In this document: in pieces, positions 51,020 to 59,724 of the stretch
Numbering within the stretch: the first letter of the stretch is position 1
Layout: every line of letters begins with the position of its first letter
Source of the DNA: an uncultured Bacteroidales bacterium
Lineage (GTDB): Bacteria > Bacteroidota > Bacteroidia > Bacteroidales > UBA932
DNA length: 64,000 nt
Assembly (NCBI GenBank): GCA_944322575.1
Contig: CALUPK010000006.1
Coordinates: forward strand, 21,249 to 85,248
Direction of reading: 5' to 3'
The notes under the pieces: model-generated
Database searches by the model: none
What the model was told of the DNA's origin: nothing
The model's input: only the letters and a program-made list of their open reading frames with translations
Position numbers and translations under genes: made by a program

Positions 51020-51583
51020 ATGACATATCTCATAGTCGGATTGGGAAATATCGGGTACGAATACGTCGGTACCCGCCACAATATGGGATTTTCGGTATTG
51101 GACACCTGGGCTCAGGCGTCCAATACTCTTTTTACGACAGTCCGTTACGGCGACATGGCGGAGATACGGCTCAAGGGCCGCACCTTCGTCCTGCTCAAAC
51201 CCTCGACCTACATGAACCTGAGCGGCAAGGCCGTGGCCTACTGGCTGGATAAGAAAAACATCCCTGTGGAGAACCTATTAGTGATAGCGGACGACATGAA
51301 CCTGCCGTTCGGAGCCCTGCGCATGCGCAAGGGCGGCAGTGCCGGCGGGCACAACGGACTGGCCAATATCGCGGAGATGCTCGGGACCCAGGACTATCCC
51401 CGCCTGCGCGTGGGCATAGGCTCGCATGTGGGACGCGGCCCTCAGATAGACTTCGTCCTGGGAAAATGGGACGAGGAGGAGCTCAGGCAGCTTCCTGAAA
51501 TAAGGGAAAGGGCGGTGGAGGCAGTCAAATCCTTCGGTCTGGCCGGCATAGAGCGGACCATGACCCAGTTCAATCGACAATAA
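51020..51583 (+). CDS. pth: Peptidyl-tRNA hydrolase
   Basis: 187 residues. LIVGLGNIGYEYVGTRHNMGF carries the catalytic His of the TRHN motif; LLKPSTYMNLSGKAV, VIADDMNLPFGALRMRKGGSAGGHNGL and LRVGIGS complete the family pattern. It recycles tRNA from stalled peptidyl-tRNA. Co-transcribed with rplY. The end overlaps the convergent DivIC-like gene by 14 bases. Confidence 0.96.
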   Translation: MTYLIVGLGNIGYEYVGTRHNMGFSVLDTWAQASNTLFTTVRYGDMAEIRLKGRTFVLLKPSTYMNLSGKAVAYWLDKKNIPVENLLVIADDMNLPFGALRMRKGGSAGGHNGLANIAEMLGTQDYPRLRVGIGSHVGRGPQIDFVLGKWDEEELRQLPEIRERAVEAVKSFGLAGIERTMTQFNRQ

Positions 51584-51932
51584 ACACTTCCTCGTCCTCC
51601 CGGTGGAAGTAGTACTCCTCCCGGGCGAATTTCTCTAAGGAATCGCGGTCCGAGGTCAGCTGGTCTATTTTGCGGTCCAGTTCTTCTATGTCCCGGGTAT
51701 ACTGGCGGATGACCCTTTCCTGACGCAGGACCTCGAGATAGTCTCCGGCCCAGCGGATGAGGTTGTTGCGGTCCACGAAGAGGACTATCACCGCGAAAAC
51801 GAATGAAACGATGAAGTACTTGTTCGTGAGCACTTTCACGAACTTCCTGCGGGGCCGCTGCTTTTCTTCCGGCTGCCTGTTCTCCGCCGGAGCAGCAGGC
51901 TGTTCCATATTCTGGTGTACTTCTTCTTCCAT
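51570..51932 (-). CDS. Septum formation initiator (DivIC/FtsB-like) protein
   Basis: 120 residues from MEEEVHQNMEQP: a disordered Pro/Gln/Glu-rich N-terminal part, one transmembrane span (about residues 40-57), then a coiled coil (LEVLRQERVIRQYTRDIEELDRKIDQL) and EKFAREEYYFHREDEEVFIVD, typical of DivIC/FtsB division proteins of Bacteroidetes. ATG 51932 is 5 bases after a consensus -7 box, suggesting a leaderless message. It lies in the periplasm except for the N-terminus. Confidence 0.87.
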   Translation of the reverse strand: MEEEVHQNMEQPAAPAENRQPEEKQRPRRKFVKVLTNKYFIVSFVFAVIVLFVDRNNLIRWAGDYLEVLRQERVIRQYTRDIEELDRKIDQLTSDRDSLEKFAREEYYFHREDEEVFIVD

Positions 51933-51937
51933 GGACG

Positions 51938-51945
51938 CAAAGTTA
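51938..51945 (-). promoter_or_regulatory. -7 box for the DivIC-like gene (predicted leaderless)
   Basis: Minus-strand TAACTTTG, exact consensus, ending 5 bases before ATG 51932, the same spacing as for holA. Confidence 0.5.
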
Positions 51946-51957
51946 TTATTAATTGTG

Positions 51958-51965
51958 TATCTTTG
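51958..51965 (+). promoter_or_regulatory. -7 box for the CPBP-manA-S4 operon
   Basis: Plus-strand TATCTTTG, exact consensus, 28 bases before ATG 51994. It lies in the same 61-base divergent spacer as the DivIC-like promoter. Confidence 0.5.
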
Positions 51966-51993
51966 AAAAATTTTTGAAAAACCCTGACCGAAC

Positions 51994-52875
51994 ATGCTTA
52001 GAACGCTGACATATTCCCTCCCTGACCTGAAGCAGGCCTGGCTTGTTCTCTTCCTCTTCGTGCTGGGGCAGCTGGCCGCCTCCGTGCTGCTGGGCTTTAT
52101 TTTCGGTATCTTTCACATCCAGGATACTCAGAATCTCGCGATGCCCCTGTCGTATGCCCTGTCCTACGTCCTGCCATTGCTCTATCTCTACTGGAAAGGA
52201 CTGCGCAGGCTGAACGACCCGCTGAAGGAAGGGCAACCGGAGTACGATGAGATCCGTCTGAACCGCCCTTGTCTCGGAGGCATGCGCCTGTGGGCCTTCA
52301 TTCCTTTAGTGATAATAGTCATGCTGGCGGTGATAATCCTGCTGAGCTGTCTGCCCGAGGGCCGGGAGATGCCCGACTGGTTCCGTCAGGCCCTGAGTCA
52401 GGTATACGGGATGAAGCTGGCCGTCAATCTGCTGACGATGGGAGTCCTGGCTCCGGTGCTGGAGGAGTTCCTGTTCCGCGGAATCATCCTTACCGGCCTG
52501 TCCCGCCGTATGGACCCGTGGTGGGCGATACTCTGGTCGTCAGTGCTCTTCGGCATAGCCCACCTCAATCCCTGGCAGGCCCTTCCGGCCTTCGCCATGG
52601 GCTGCTTCTTCGGCTGGCTCTATTACAGGACGCGCAGCCTCTGGACAGTAATCGGACTGCACTCGCTGAACAATGTCATGGCCATCGTCGCCGCGGCTCT
52701 CTTCGGAGTGGAGGAGGTCACCCAGGAGAATATCCAGTCTGTCTTCGGAGAGACGGCGGCATATATCATGGTGGCTGTCTCGGCCATCGTGCTGGTAGCA
52801 GGCATAGGACTGATCAATAAATACATACCCGCAAAAAACAAGAGTTACAATGAAAAAGGCGATATATCCCATTAA
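51994..52875 (+). CDS. CPBP family intramembrane metalloprotease
   Basis: 293 residues with about eight hydrophobic spans. The CPBP/Abi catalytic motifs are present: EEFLFRGIILTGL (about residue 157), FGIAHLNPWQALPAFAMG (FxxxH) and HSLNNVMAIVAA (HxxxN). Members cleave or process membrane substrates; in other bacteria some are immunity or CAAX-processing proteins. It overlaps manA by 26 bases, so this is one operon with manA and the S4 protein. Confidence 0.92.
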   Translation: MLRTLTYSLPDLKQAWLVLFLFVLGQLAASVLLGFIFGIFHIQDTQNLAMPLSYALSYVLPLLYLYWKGLRRLNDPLKEGQPEYDEIRLNRPCLGGMRLWAFIPLVIIVMLAVIILLSCLPEGREMPDWFRQALSQVYGMKLAVNLLTMGVLAPVLEEFLFRGIILTGLSRRMDPWWAILWSSVLFGIAHLNPWQALPAFAMGCFFGWLYYRTRSLWTVIGLHSLNNVMAIVAAALFGVEEVTQENIQSVFGETAAYIMVAVSAIVLVAGIGLINKYIPAKNKSYNEKGDISH

Positions 52876-53875
52876 GTTCATCCCCCAGCCCAAGGAGCGT
52901 GTCTGGGGAGGCCGCCGTCTGGCCGCACAGTTCCACAAACCCTTCGACCCTGACGCTGTGATAGGCGAGAGCTGGGAGGTCTCCGGTTTTGAGGACGACA
53001 GCTCGGTGATAGAAAGCGGCTGGCTGGAGGATAACCCTCTCTTCGATGTCATCGAGACCTACATGGACGAGATAGTGGGAGAGGACAACTACAAGCGCTT
53101 CGGCAACGAGTTCCCCATCTTAGTCAAGCTGCTCGATATCCAGGAGCGGCTCTCCGTCCAGGTGCATCCTGACGACGAGACGGCCTTCGACCGGCACAAC
53201 TCCTACGGCAAGACTGAGGCCTGGTATGTCCTCGAGGCTGACCCTACGGCCCGTATCTACATGGGATTCAACAAGGACATAGATGCCCGCGAGTTCCTGG
53301 ACCGCTGCGCTGCCGGGACCCTCGAGGAGGTGCTGAACGTCGTGACTCCGAAGAAGGGCGACTTCTTCTTCATCGAGGCCGGTACCGTGCACTCGGCCGG
53401 AGGCGGGCTGGTGATAGCCGAGATCCAGCAGCTCTCCGACGTGACCTACCGCATCTACGACTGGGGCCGGGAGAATAACCCCGCGACCGCCCGTCAGATG
53501 CACGTGGACCTGGCCCTGACCTGCATCAATTACCGGAAGTACGACGGCTCCGGCTTTGTCCCCGCCGGCGGAAACTCCCCCTCGAAGAAGCTCGTCGAGT
53601 GCAAATACTTTACGGCCAACGAGCTGCTGCTGACCGATCCGCTCCGGGTATGGCCAGACCGCTACGAGAGCTTTCTGCTCTACTGCTGCTTAGAGGGAGA
53701 GGCGGTGATCACCCCCTCGGACTCCTCGCAGCCGACGCCTCTGCTGCGAGGAGAGTGGGTGCTGATACCTGCCGCCATGTCCGACTTCGTCCTCTCGGCC
53801 ATCACGGCCGGTACCCGTCTGATGGAAGTGTATATCGGTAAGGTCGAGGAGAAGGACAGTTATATAAAGGAGTAG
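52850..53875 (+). CDS. manA: Class I mannose-6-phosphate isomerase
   Basis: 341 residues. The cupin-type fold carries the zinc ligands in LSVQVHPDDE (about residues 95-104) and in the following IEAGTVHSAGGGLVIAEIQQLSDVTYRIYDW. It interconverts fructose-6-phosphate and mannose-6-phosphate, supplying mannose for surface glycans. N-terminal FIPQPKERVWGGRRLA is typical of the short, Bacteroidetes-type enzyme. Its start lies within the end of the CPBP gene, and it ends 5 bases before the S4 gene. Confidence 0.95.
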   Translation: MKKAIYPIKFIPQPKERVWGGRRLAAQFHKPFDPDAVIGESWEVSGFEDDSSVIESGWLEDNPLFDVIETYMDEIVGEDNYKRFGNEFPILVKLLDIQERLSVQVHPDDETAFDRHNSYGKTEAWYVLEADPTARIYMGFNKDIDAREFLDRCAAGTLEEVLNVVTPKKGDFFFIEAGTVHSAGGGLVIAEIQQLSDVTYRIYDWGRENNPATARQMHVDLALTCINYRKYDGSGFVPAGGNSPSKKLVECKYFTANELLLTDPLRVWPDRYESFLLYCCLEGEAVITPSDSSQPTPLLRGEWVLIPAAMSDFVLSAITAGTRLMEVYIGKVEEKDSYIKE

Positions 53876-53880
53876 CGGGG

Positions 53881-54264
53881 ATGGAACAGCAGGTACGCAT
53901 AGACAAATTTCTCTGGTCCATCCGCGTCTACAAGACCCGCACGGAGGCGGCGGACGCCTGCCGCAGCGGCAAGGTCAGTGTCAACGGGGCCGAGGCCAAG
54001 GCTTCCCGGGACATAAAGGCGGGGGACACCGTCTCGGTGCGCAAGGGCAGCGTGCATTTCTATTACCGGGTCATAGTGCCGATAGGCAACCGGGTAGGGG
54101 CCAAGCTCGTTCCCGAGTTCGCGGAGGACATCACTCCGCAGGAGGAACTGGACAAGCTCAATGCTCCTTTCGAGACCGTCTACGTCAGACGTGACCGGGG
54201 AACCGGCCGTCCCACCAAGAAGGAACGCCGAGACCTGGACCGCCTTATGGACGACTTATTCTGA
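53881..54264 (+). CDS. S4-domain RNA-binding protein (Hsp15/HslR-like)
   Basis: 127 residues. The N-terminal S4 domain is clear: RIDKFLWSIRVYKTRTEAADACRSGKVSVNG, with DTVSVRKGSVHFYYRV continuing the fold. Hsp15-type proteins rescue or recycle 50S subunits carrying tRNA. The C-terminal tail RRDRGTGRPTKKERRDLDRL is basic and common in this family. It overlaps the convergent HAD hydrolase gene by 9 bases. Confidence 0.93.
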   Translation: MEQQVRIDKFLWSIRVYKTRTEAADACRSGKVSVNGAEAKASRDIKAGDTVSVRKGSVHFYYRVIVPIGNRVGAKLVPEFAEDITPQEELDKLNAPFETVYVRRDRGTGRPTKKERRDLDRLMDDLF

Positions 54265-55020
54265 TTTGTAGAGCGGGGTGAGGTCGGAGGACTCGTAGGT
54301 GGCATGGGAGATGGCGCGGTTGCCTTTGTGGTTGTAGTAGAACTGATCGATGCCGAAGATCTGGGCGCCCTCGATGTCATTGACCGGATCATCTCCGATC
54401 ATGAGGGTTTGCCGCTTGGCCTCGCGCCATGCCTCGGGGTCGTCCTGCCGCCGTATGCCGGAGAGCTGCTCCACTGCGTAGGCGAAGATGCCGGGACGGG
54501 GCTTCAGGCATCCGGCCTCCTCGGAAACCACGACGGCGGAGAAATATTCCGAGATGTCGGCTCCCCGCAGCTTGCGGTACTGCACCTCGCGGAAACCGTT
54601 GCTCAGAATCGCCATTTTACCTCCTGACGACCGTATTGCCTCTAACATTTCCTTAGCTCCGGGCATAAGCCTGTTCTCGCAGACCATCTGTTCGAGGTAG
54701 TCCTCCCCGAACTGCCGTGCTATAGCCTCATCCTCCACTCCGTACCAGCGGAATGCTTCGTGGAACCGCTTCCACCGCAGGTCTTCCTTGCTCATTGCTC
54801 CGCTTTCGTACTGGGCCCAGAGCTTGTGATTGAGCACGTCGTAGCGCATAAAGAAACGGTGCAGGGAATCATCCCCGCACCCTTCCTTCTCCTGTACTGC
54901 CTGAAGGAGTACCGGGTTGCGGGAGACGAGCAGGCTGATGGCGTGCTCGGAGTTGCTGTCGAAATCCCACAGGGTCCGGTCTAAGTCGATCAGGTAGTAA
55001 CGGTATGGTCTTATCGTCAT
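54256..55020 (-). CDS. HAD hydrolase, YjjG-type pyrimidine nucleotidase
   Basis: 254 residues of the HAD superfamily: motif I YLIDLDRTLWDFD (nucleophile and acid/base Asp), motif II MAILSNGFRE, motif III Lys in the CLKPRPGIFAYAVEQL segment and motif IV LMIGDDPVNDIEGAQ. The length and helical cap match YjjG-like noncanonical pyrimidine nucleotidases. Its ATG shares a base with the M64 protease stop (TAATG), so it is translationally coupled. Confidence 0.9.
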   Translation of the reverse strand: MTIRPYRYYLIDLDRTLWDFDSNSEHAISLLVSRNPVLLQAVQEKEGCGDDSLHRFFMRYDVLNHKLWAQYESGAMSKEDLRWKRFHEAFRWYGVEDEAIARQFGEDYLEQMVCENRLMPGAKEMLEAIRSSGGKMAILSNGFREVQYRKLRGADISEYFSAVVVSEEAGCLKPRPGIFAYAVEQLSGIRRQDDPEAWREAKRQTLMIGDDPVNDIEGAQIFGIDQFYYNHKGNRAISHATYESSDLTPLYKSE

Positions 55021-56276
55021 TATCTGCAGTAGAAGTCTATCATCCGGCTTATGGCCCTCTGGCATACGGGGCAGAAGTCCGGTGCGGTGTTGGTGTTCAT
55101 GCGGCAGTCATTGCGTGGACGGTACACACCCTTGGCCATGTATCCGCCGCCCTCGTAGACACCTACCTGCTCCTCGCTCCACTTGCCGGAGTCGATCATG
55201 TCCTTCCACTTGCTTTCGAAGTTCACGAGAGTGGTGATGTTGGGCTCCCATGGCTCTGTCTCTATGTTGTAGAAGTTCTCGTAGGCCACCTCAGAGGTGT
55301 AGTACTCGTCCCCCAGACCTGCGAAACTGTGGCCGAACTCGTGAATGAATACCTGATAGGACAGCTCGTTGCCGGCAGTACCGAGAGCGTAGGAGTTGTA
55401 GATGCCTCCGCCGCCGTATTTCTCCTCATTGACCACGATGAAAAGTGCATCGAAGGGGGCGCCGGCTACGTTGTCGGCTATCGATTTGTGGTCGGTGATG
55501 GTCAGATAGCGGTCTATGTAGAAGGTGTAGAAGTGCGAGTTGAGGGCAGTGTGCTTCCAGATGTCCTGATTGGGGATGTCGGTGCCCTGCTCTGGGGATA
55601 CTACGTCCACTGCGGTGACGTTGAAGTCACTCTTGCGGGACTTGTAGGGTTCCATCGAGAAGAGGTACTCCATGAACTTGCGGCAGTCGCGGTGGAACTG
55701 GTCCATCTGGTCGGCGGTGTATCCCTCGGCTACGAAGAGCAGGTCCACCTTGTGCTCCATGTCTCCGGAGGTGAGAAGAGGGGTGACCGTATAGTCAGGA
55801 GCGGCCTCACGGCTGATGAGGGCATCCTCCGGATCGACGCTGCAGGAGAATATCTCGCGGAACTCACCTGTGGCCTTTACTCTCTCTGAAAGGGTTATGC
55901 GTATGTCGCCCTTGGGGAAAGGCATCCATACGGCCTGGGTATAGGCCTTGGAGACCTCGCGGGCCTCGGCAGTCGTCCTCCATTCCTGGAAGAGGGTGGA
56001 GAAGCCGCGGGAGTAGATCAGGGTCTCGCCGGACCAGGCCTCGAACATGTATTCTCCGTAGCGGAACGGGTCGATCAGTGAGGCGTGCGAGCCTGCCCAC
56101 GCGCATTCTTTCCTCAGACCGGCTACATAGGCGTGCTGCGCCTGTGCGTCTCCTGCGAGGATGAAATCAATACGGAGGCGGTCGTCAGTGAAATATTTGT
56201 CGTATTCGGGAGCCTGAGCCCCGAGCATGCCGGCTGACAGTACGGCAGCGGCAAGAATGACTGTCAAACGTTTCAT
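55020..56276 (-). CDS. Secreted M64 (IgA-type) metallopeptidase
   Basis: 418 residues with a signal peptide ending about residue 20 (LGAQ). The peptidase M64 domain occupies residues about 150-400: VDLLFVAEGYTADQMDQFH, TDIPNQDIWKHTALNSHFYTF, and the zinc motif in QVFIHEFGHSFAGLGDEYYTS. Members include the IgA1/IgA2 protease of gut Clostridium and many Bacteroides secreted enzymes. It starts 3 bases after purB ends; the enzyme is probably exported. Confidence 0.92.
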   Translation of the reverse strand: MKRLTVILAAAVLSAGMLGAQAPEYDKYFTDDRLRIDFILAGDAQAQHAYVAGLRKECAWAGSHASLIDPFRYGEYMFEAWSGETLIYSRGFSTLFQEWRTTAEAREVSKAYTQAVWMPFPKGDIRITLSERVKATGEFREIFSCSVDPEDALISREAAPDYTVTPLLTSGDMEHKVDLLFVAEGYTADQMDQFHRDCRKFMEYLFSMEPYKSRKSDFNVTAVDVVSPEQGTDIPNQDIWKHTALNSHFYTFYIDRYLTITDHKSIADNVAGAPFDALFIVVNEEKYGGGGIYNSYALGTAGNELSYQVFIHEFGHSFAGLGDEYYTSEVAYENFYNIETEPWEPNITTLVNFESKWKDMIDSGKWSEEQVGVYEGGGYMAKGVYRPRNDCRMNTNTAPDFCPVCQRAISRMIDFYCR

Positions 56277-56279
56277 ATC

Positions 56280-57614
56280 TTATCTTCCGGTATAGTTGAA
56301 TGGTGTAAGTCTTCTGAGCTCGTCCTTGACGGATTCGGAGATGTCGAGAGAGTCAATGAACTCGCGGATGGTGCGGTCCGATACAGCCTGTCCGGTGCGG
56401 GTGAGGGCCTTGAGGGTCTCGTAGGGGTTGGGGTAGCCTTCGCGGCGGAGGATGGTCTGGATACCCTCGGCCACTACCTCCCAGTTGTCGGAGAGGTCGC
56501 GCTCGATGGCCTCCCGGTTGAGGATAAGTTTGTCGAGGCCTTTTTTGAGGGACTTGAGGGCGATGAGGGTGTGGGCTATGGGTACTCCGACGTTGCGCAG
56601 GGTGGTCGAGTCGGTCAGGTCTCTCTGGAGACGGGAGATGGGAAGCTTCGAGGCGAGGAACTCGCAGACAGCGTTGGCCATGAGGAGGTTGCCCTCGGCA
56701 TTTTCGAAGTCTATGGGGTTGACCTTGTGGGGCATGGCGGAGGAACCTACCTCTCCCTCTTTGATCTTCTGCTTGAAATACTCCATCGAGATGTAGGTCC
56801 AGATGTCGCGGCAGAGGTCCACAAGGATGTTGTTGATGCGCTTGATGGCATCGAAGAGGGCCGCGGTGTTGTCATAGTGCTCGATCTGGGTCGTGGGCCA
56901 GGAGCGTTTCAGCCCGAGGCGGTCTTCTACGAAATCTACTGCGAAGGCGTTCCAGTCGATGCCGGGATAGGCAGCGAAGTGAGCGTTGAAGTTGCCGGTG
57001 GCTCCGCCGAACTTGGCTGAGAAGGGTACGGCGAGGAGCATCTTCTGCTGTTCTCTCAGGCGGGCGGTGAACACTGCGATCTCCTTGCCGAGGCGGGTGG
57101 GGGAGGCGGGCTGTCCGTGGGTATGGGCCAGCATGGGGATGTCCTTCCACTCCTCGGCCATGCTGTCGAGTGTGTTGAGCACCTCGTAGAGCTGGGGCAG
57201 GTAGACGTCCTGGATGCCCTCCATCAGGCTCAGGGGCACTGCAGTGTTGTTGATATCCTGTGATGTGAGGCCGAAGTGTACGAACTCCTTGTAGCGGGGG
57301 TCGATGCCGAGTCCGTCGAATCTCCTTTTAATATAGTACTCCACTGCCTTGACATCGTGGTTTGTAGTCTTTTCTATCTCCTTGACCTGTGCTGCCTCGT
57401 CCTCGGTCATGTCCTGATATATCCCGCGCAGGGTCTCGAAGAGGCTGTGGTCGAAGCCTTCGAGCTGCGGCAGGGGAATCTCGCAGAGGGCGATGAAATA
57501 TTCTATCTCAACTCTTACCCTGTATCTGATCAGGGCAAACTCGGAATAGTAGGAGGACAGGTCGCGCACCTGCCTGTAGTACCTTCCGTCTATCGGGGAA
57601 ATCGATGTTAACAT
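56280..57614 (-). CDS. purB: Adenylosuccinate lyase
   Basis: 444 residues starting MLTSISPIDGRYY. Family blocks: HFGLTSQDINNTAVPL, PMLAHTHGQPASPTRLGKE, KFGGATGNFNAH and the fumarase-superfamily signature GSSAMPHKVNPIDFEN. It catalyses two steps in purine biosynthesis, including release of AMP and fumarate. A longer frame starting at 57638 would extend into the promoter region; 57614 is the normal start. First gene of the minus-strand purB-M64-YjjG set. Confidence 0.96.
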   Translation of the reverse strand: MLTSISPIDGRYYRQVRDLSSYYSEFALIRYRVRVEIEYFIALCEIPLPQLEGFDHSLFETLRGIYQDMTEDEAAQVKEIEKTTNHDVKAVEYYIKRRFDGLGIDPRYKEFVHFGLTSQDINNTAVPLSLMEGIQDVYLPQLYEVLNTLDSMAEEWKDIPMLAHTHGQPASPTRLGKEIAVFTARLREQQKMLLAVPFSAKFGGATGNFNAHFAAYPGIDWNAFAVDFVEDRLGLKRSWPTTQIEHYDNTAALFDAIKRINNILVDLCRDIWTYISMEYFKQKIKEGEVGSSAMPHKVNPIDFENAEGNLLMANAVCEFLASKLPISRLQRDLTDSTTLRNVGVPIAHTLIALKSLKKGLDKLILNREAIERDLSDNWEVVAEGIQTILRREGYPNPYETLKALTRTGQAVSDRTIREFIDSLDISESVKDELRRLTPFNYTGR

Positions 57615-57635
57615 GACTGTAGTATGATTAAAACA

Positions 57636-57643
57636 CAAATATA
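57636..57643 (-). promoter_or_regulatory. -7 box for purB
   Basis: Minus-strand TATATTTG, exact, 21 bases before ATG 57614. It lies 5 bases from the divergent tmk -7 boxes, so the two polymerase sites overlap. Confidence 0.45.
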
Positions 57644-57648
57644 GGTTA

Positions 57649-57664
57649 TAATTTTGTACATTTG
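57649..57664 (+). promoter_or_regulatory. Two adjacent -7 boxes before tmk
   Basis: TAATTTTG (57649-57656) is directly followed by TACATTTG (57657-57664); both fit TAnnTTTG. They lie 24-40 bases before ATG 57689. No strong -33 box is seen for either. Confidence 0.45.
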
Positions 57665-57688
57665 CAAAGTTTCATTAAAAACGGATTT

Positions 57689-58360
57689 ATGCTGATAGTA
57701 ATTGAGGGTCTGGACGGCTCAGGCAAGTCCACCCAGGTGGCCAAGACGATAGAATATCTTACTGAGCGTTCGGGGCGCAGGCCTGAATACCTGCATTTCC
57801 CCCGCTTCGATGCTCCGGTGGTAGGGGATATGATCGCCCGCTTTCTGAGAGGTGAGTTCGGAAAGATGGAAGACGTTCATCCGATGATCGTGGCCCTGCT
57901 CTTCGCCGAGGACCGCAGGGACGCCTCCTCCCTTATCCGGCAGTGGCTTTCCGAGGGACGCACTGTCCTTCTGGACAGGTATGTGTATTCCAATATTGCA
58001 TTTCAGTGCGCGAAGCTCTCCTCTGAAGAGGAATCCCTCGCTCTCGAGGACTGGATTCTGAAGACCGAATACGGGATATACGGTATTCCGAGGCCGGACC
58101 TGAATATTTTCTTAGACGTGCCCCTCGCCTTTGTCAGCGGACGGCTCAAGGAGCAGCGCGGCGGCAGCGACAGGGAGTATCTGCACGGCGGGCAGGATAT
58201 CCATGAAGCGGATATGGACTTTCAGAGCCGGGTCCGCGAGGTGTATCTGAGACTGTGCCGCAAGGACCCGTCATTCCGGAGGGTTGCCTGTGCTGATGCC
58301 GGCGGTCTGATGCCCTCTCCTGACGAAGTCTTCAAGCGTGTGAAGGAGGTGCTCGTATGA
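57689..58360 (+). CDS. tmk: Thymidylate kinase
   Basis: 223 residues. P-loop VIEGLDGSGKSTQVAKT, YLHFPRFDAPVVG, the DRYVYSNIAFQCAKL DRX motif and the lid-like segment SGRLKEQRGGSDREYLHGG. It phosphorylates dTMP to dTDP. ATG 57689 starts the P-loop domain in the usual way. The stop overlaps the next gene's ATG (ATGA), so it is co-translated with the DoxX-like protein. Confidence 0.93.
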   Translation: MLIVIEGLDGSGKSTQVAKTIEYLTERSGRRPEYLHFPRFDAPVVGDMIARFLRGEFGKMEDVHPMIVALLFAEDRRDASSLIRQWLSEGRTVLLDRYVYSNIAFQCAKLSSEEESLALEDWILKTEYGIYGIPRPDLNIFLDVPLAFVSGRLKEQRGGSDREYLHGGQDIHEADMDFQSRVREVYLRLCRKDPSFRRVACADAGGLMPSPDEVFKRVKEVLV

Positions 58361-59724
58361 GACTGCTGCGCATCCTGATGTTTCTCTTCCGGTTGGTATT
58401 CGGCGTAACCTACATTCTGTCCGGATTTTTCAAGCTGACAGACCCGGTGGGCACGGGGCTGATAGTGGAGGCGTACCTCAATACCCTCGGCCTCGGATTT
58501 CTCCGTTTCGGCGCCGTGCCTTTCGGAATGGCTCTTTCCCTTACGGAGTTCCTGATAGGTATAGCCATACTGATGTGTGTGCGGATGAGGGTGGCGGCCG
58601 TGGCTGGATTGGTGATGAATATATTTTTCACGGTGCTGACATTTTTCCTTGCCTATTTTGACGCGATAGAGGAATGCGGCTGTTTCGGCGAGGCGGTGCA
58701 GCTGACGATGTGGGAGACATTTTTCAAGAATGTGGTGCTGACGGTGTGCATCGTTCCTGTATTTTTCTTCCGCAGGAAGTTCAAGCCGGTGGCGCCGGTG
58801 CCGGCCGAATGGGCATTCTTGGGAACGTACGGAGTGCTGGCCCTGAGCTGTTCGCTGTATTCGTATGTCAATATTCCGCTGATGGACTTCGGCAATTTCC
58901 GTGTAGGCACCAACCTGTCAGCCAAGATTGACGACATCACCAATACGGACAACTTCGCGACTGTATTTATCTATGAGAAGGATGGCCGGCAGGAGTATTT
59001 TGATTTGGACAGCCTGCCCGATACTACCTGGTCTTACGTCAGTACCGAGTCGCTGTATCTCGGGGACGAGGACAATATGCTTTTCGACATGACCCTGTCC
59101 AATCATGCGGGGGATATAGTTACTGAGGATATCGTCAGTTCCGATGTTCCGGTATTCATATTCACTGTCCTTCGGCCCTCTGAACTGCCGGAGAGTTACT
59201 GGACAAAGGTGACAGAGTGCATGGACTCGGTCGCTTTCCGGGGCGGAAGGACATTGGTGGCCGTGCCCGCCATGGATTCGGTGATGGAAGCGGTGGCGCT
59301 GAGATACCCTGATGTACAGAGGTCACTGGTGTTCGGAGATTACAAGACCCTGATATCCATGGTGCGTTCCAACGGAGGGGTGATGTTCATACACAACGGT
59401 GTGGTGGTCCGGAAATGGGCCGGATGGAGGTTCTCTCCTGAAGATGTGTCCCGCTCTTTCAGATTGGACTCGGAGGAGGTGACAGCGCGGGAGATGATAG
59501 CCCAGAGGCTGTTCTACGAGGTGTCCATTCTGATACTTTTCTTAGTGATAGTGATATTCCGCTATGTATGCGGCATCGTATACGGCAGGAGATTCCATGG
59601 ACTGAGTGCAAGGGAAAGACTGAGAAGGCGCCGGAGATCGGCAAGGCGGGCGGCAAAGAAGATTCTGAAACAAAAAGGCAGTAACAATGGCTCAGAAGAC
59701 GGCGACGCGTCACGGGAACAGTAG
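58357..59724 (+). CDS. DoxX/MauE-like membrane protein, BT_3928-like family
   Basis: 455 residues. The first 150 residues hold four membrane spans of DoxX/MauE type: FRLVFGVTYILSGFFKLTDP, LTEFLIGIAILM, a cysteine pair in EECGCFGEAV and KNVVLTVCIVPVFF. A later region (about 190-350) is soluble and beta-rich, followed by one more span (about 387-407) and a very basic tail. Bacteroidetes proteins of this plan are often named BT_3928-like; the CGC motif suggests redox function. It overlaps tmk by 4 bases and the next permease by 38. Confidence 0.8.
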   Translation: MRLLRILMFLFRLVFGVTYILSGFFKLTDPVGTGLIVEAYLNTLGLGFLRFGAVPFGMALSLTEFLIGIAILMCVRMRVAAVAGLVMNIFFTVLTFFLAYFDAIEECGCFGEAVQLTMWETFFKNVVLTVCIVPVFFFRRKFKPVAPVPAEWAFLGTYGVLALSCSLYSYVNIPLMDFGNFRVGTNLSAKIDDITNTDNFATVFIYEKDGRQEYFDLDSLPDTTWSYVSTESLYLGDEDNMLFDMTLSNHAGDIVTEDIVSSDVPVFIFTVLRPSELPESYWTKVTECMDSVAFRGGRTLVAVPAMDSVMEAVALRYPDVQRSLVFGDYKTLISMVRSNGGVMFIHNGVVVRKWAGWRFSPEDVSRSFRLDSEEVTAREMIAQRLFYEVSILILFLVIVIFRYVCGIVYGRRFHGLSARERLRRRRRSARRAAKKILKQKGSNNGSEDGDASREQ

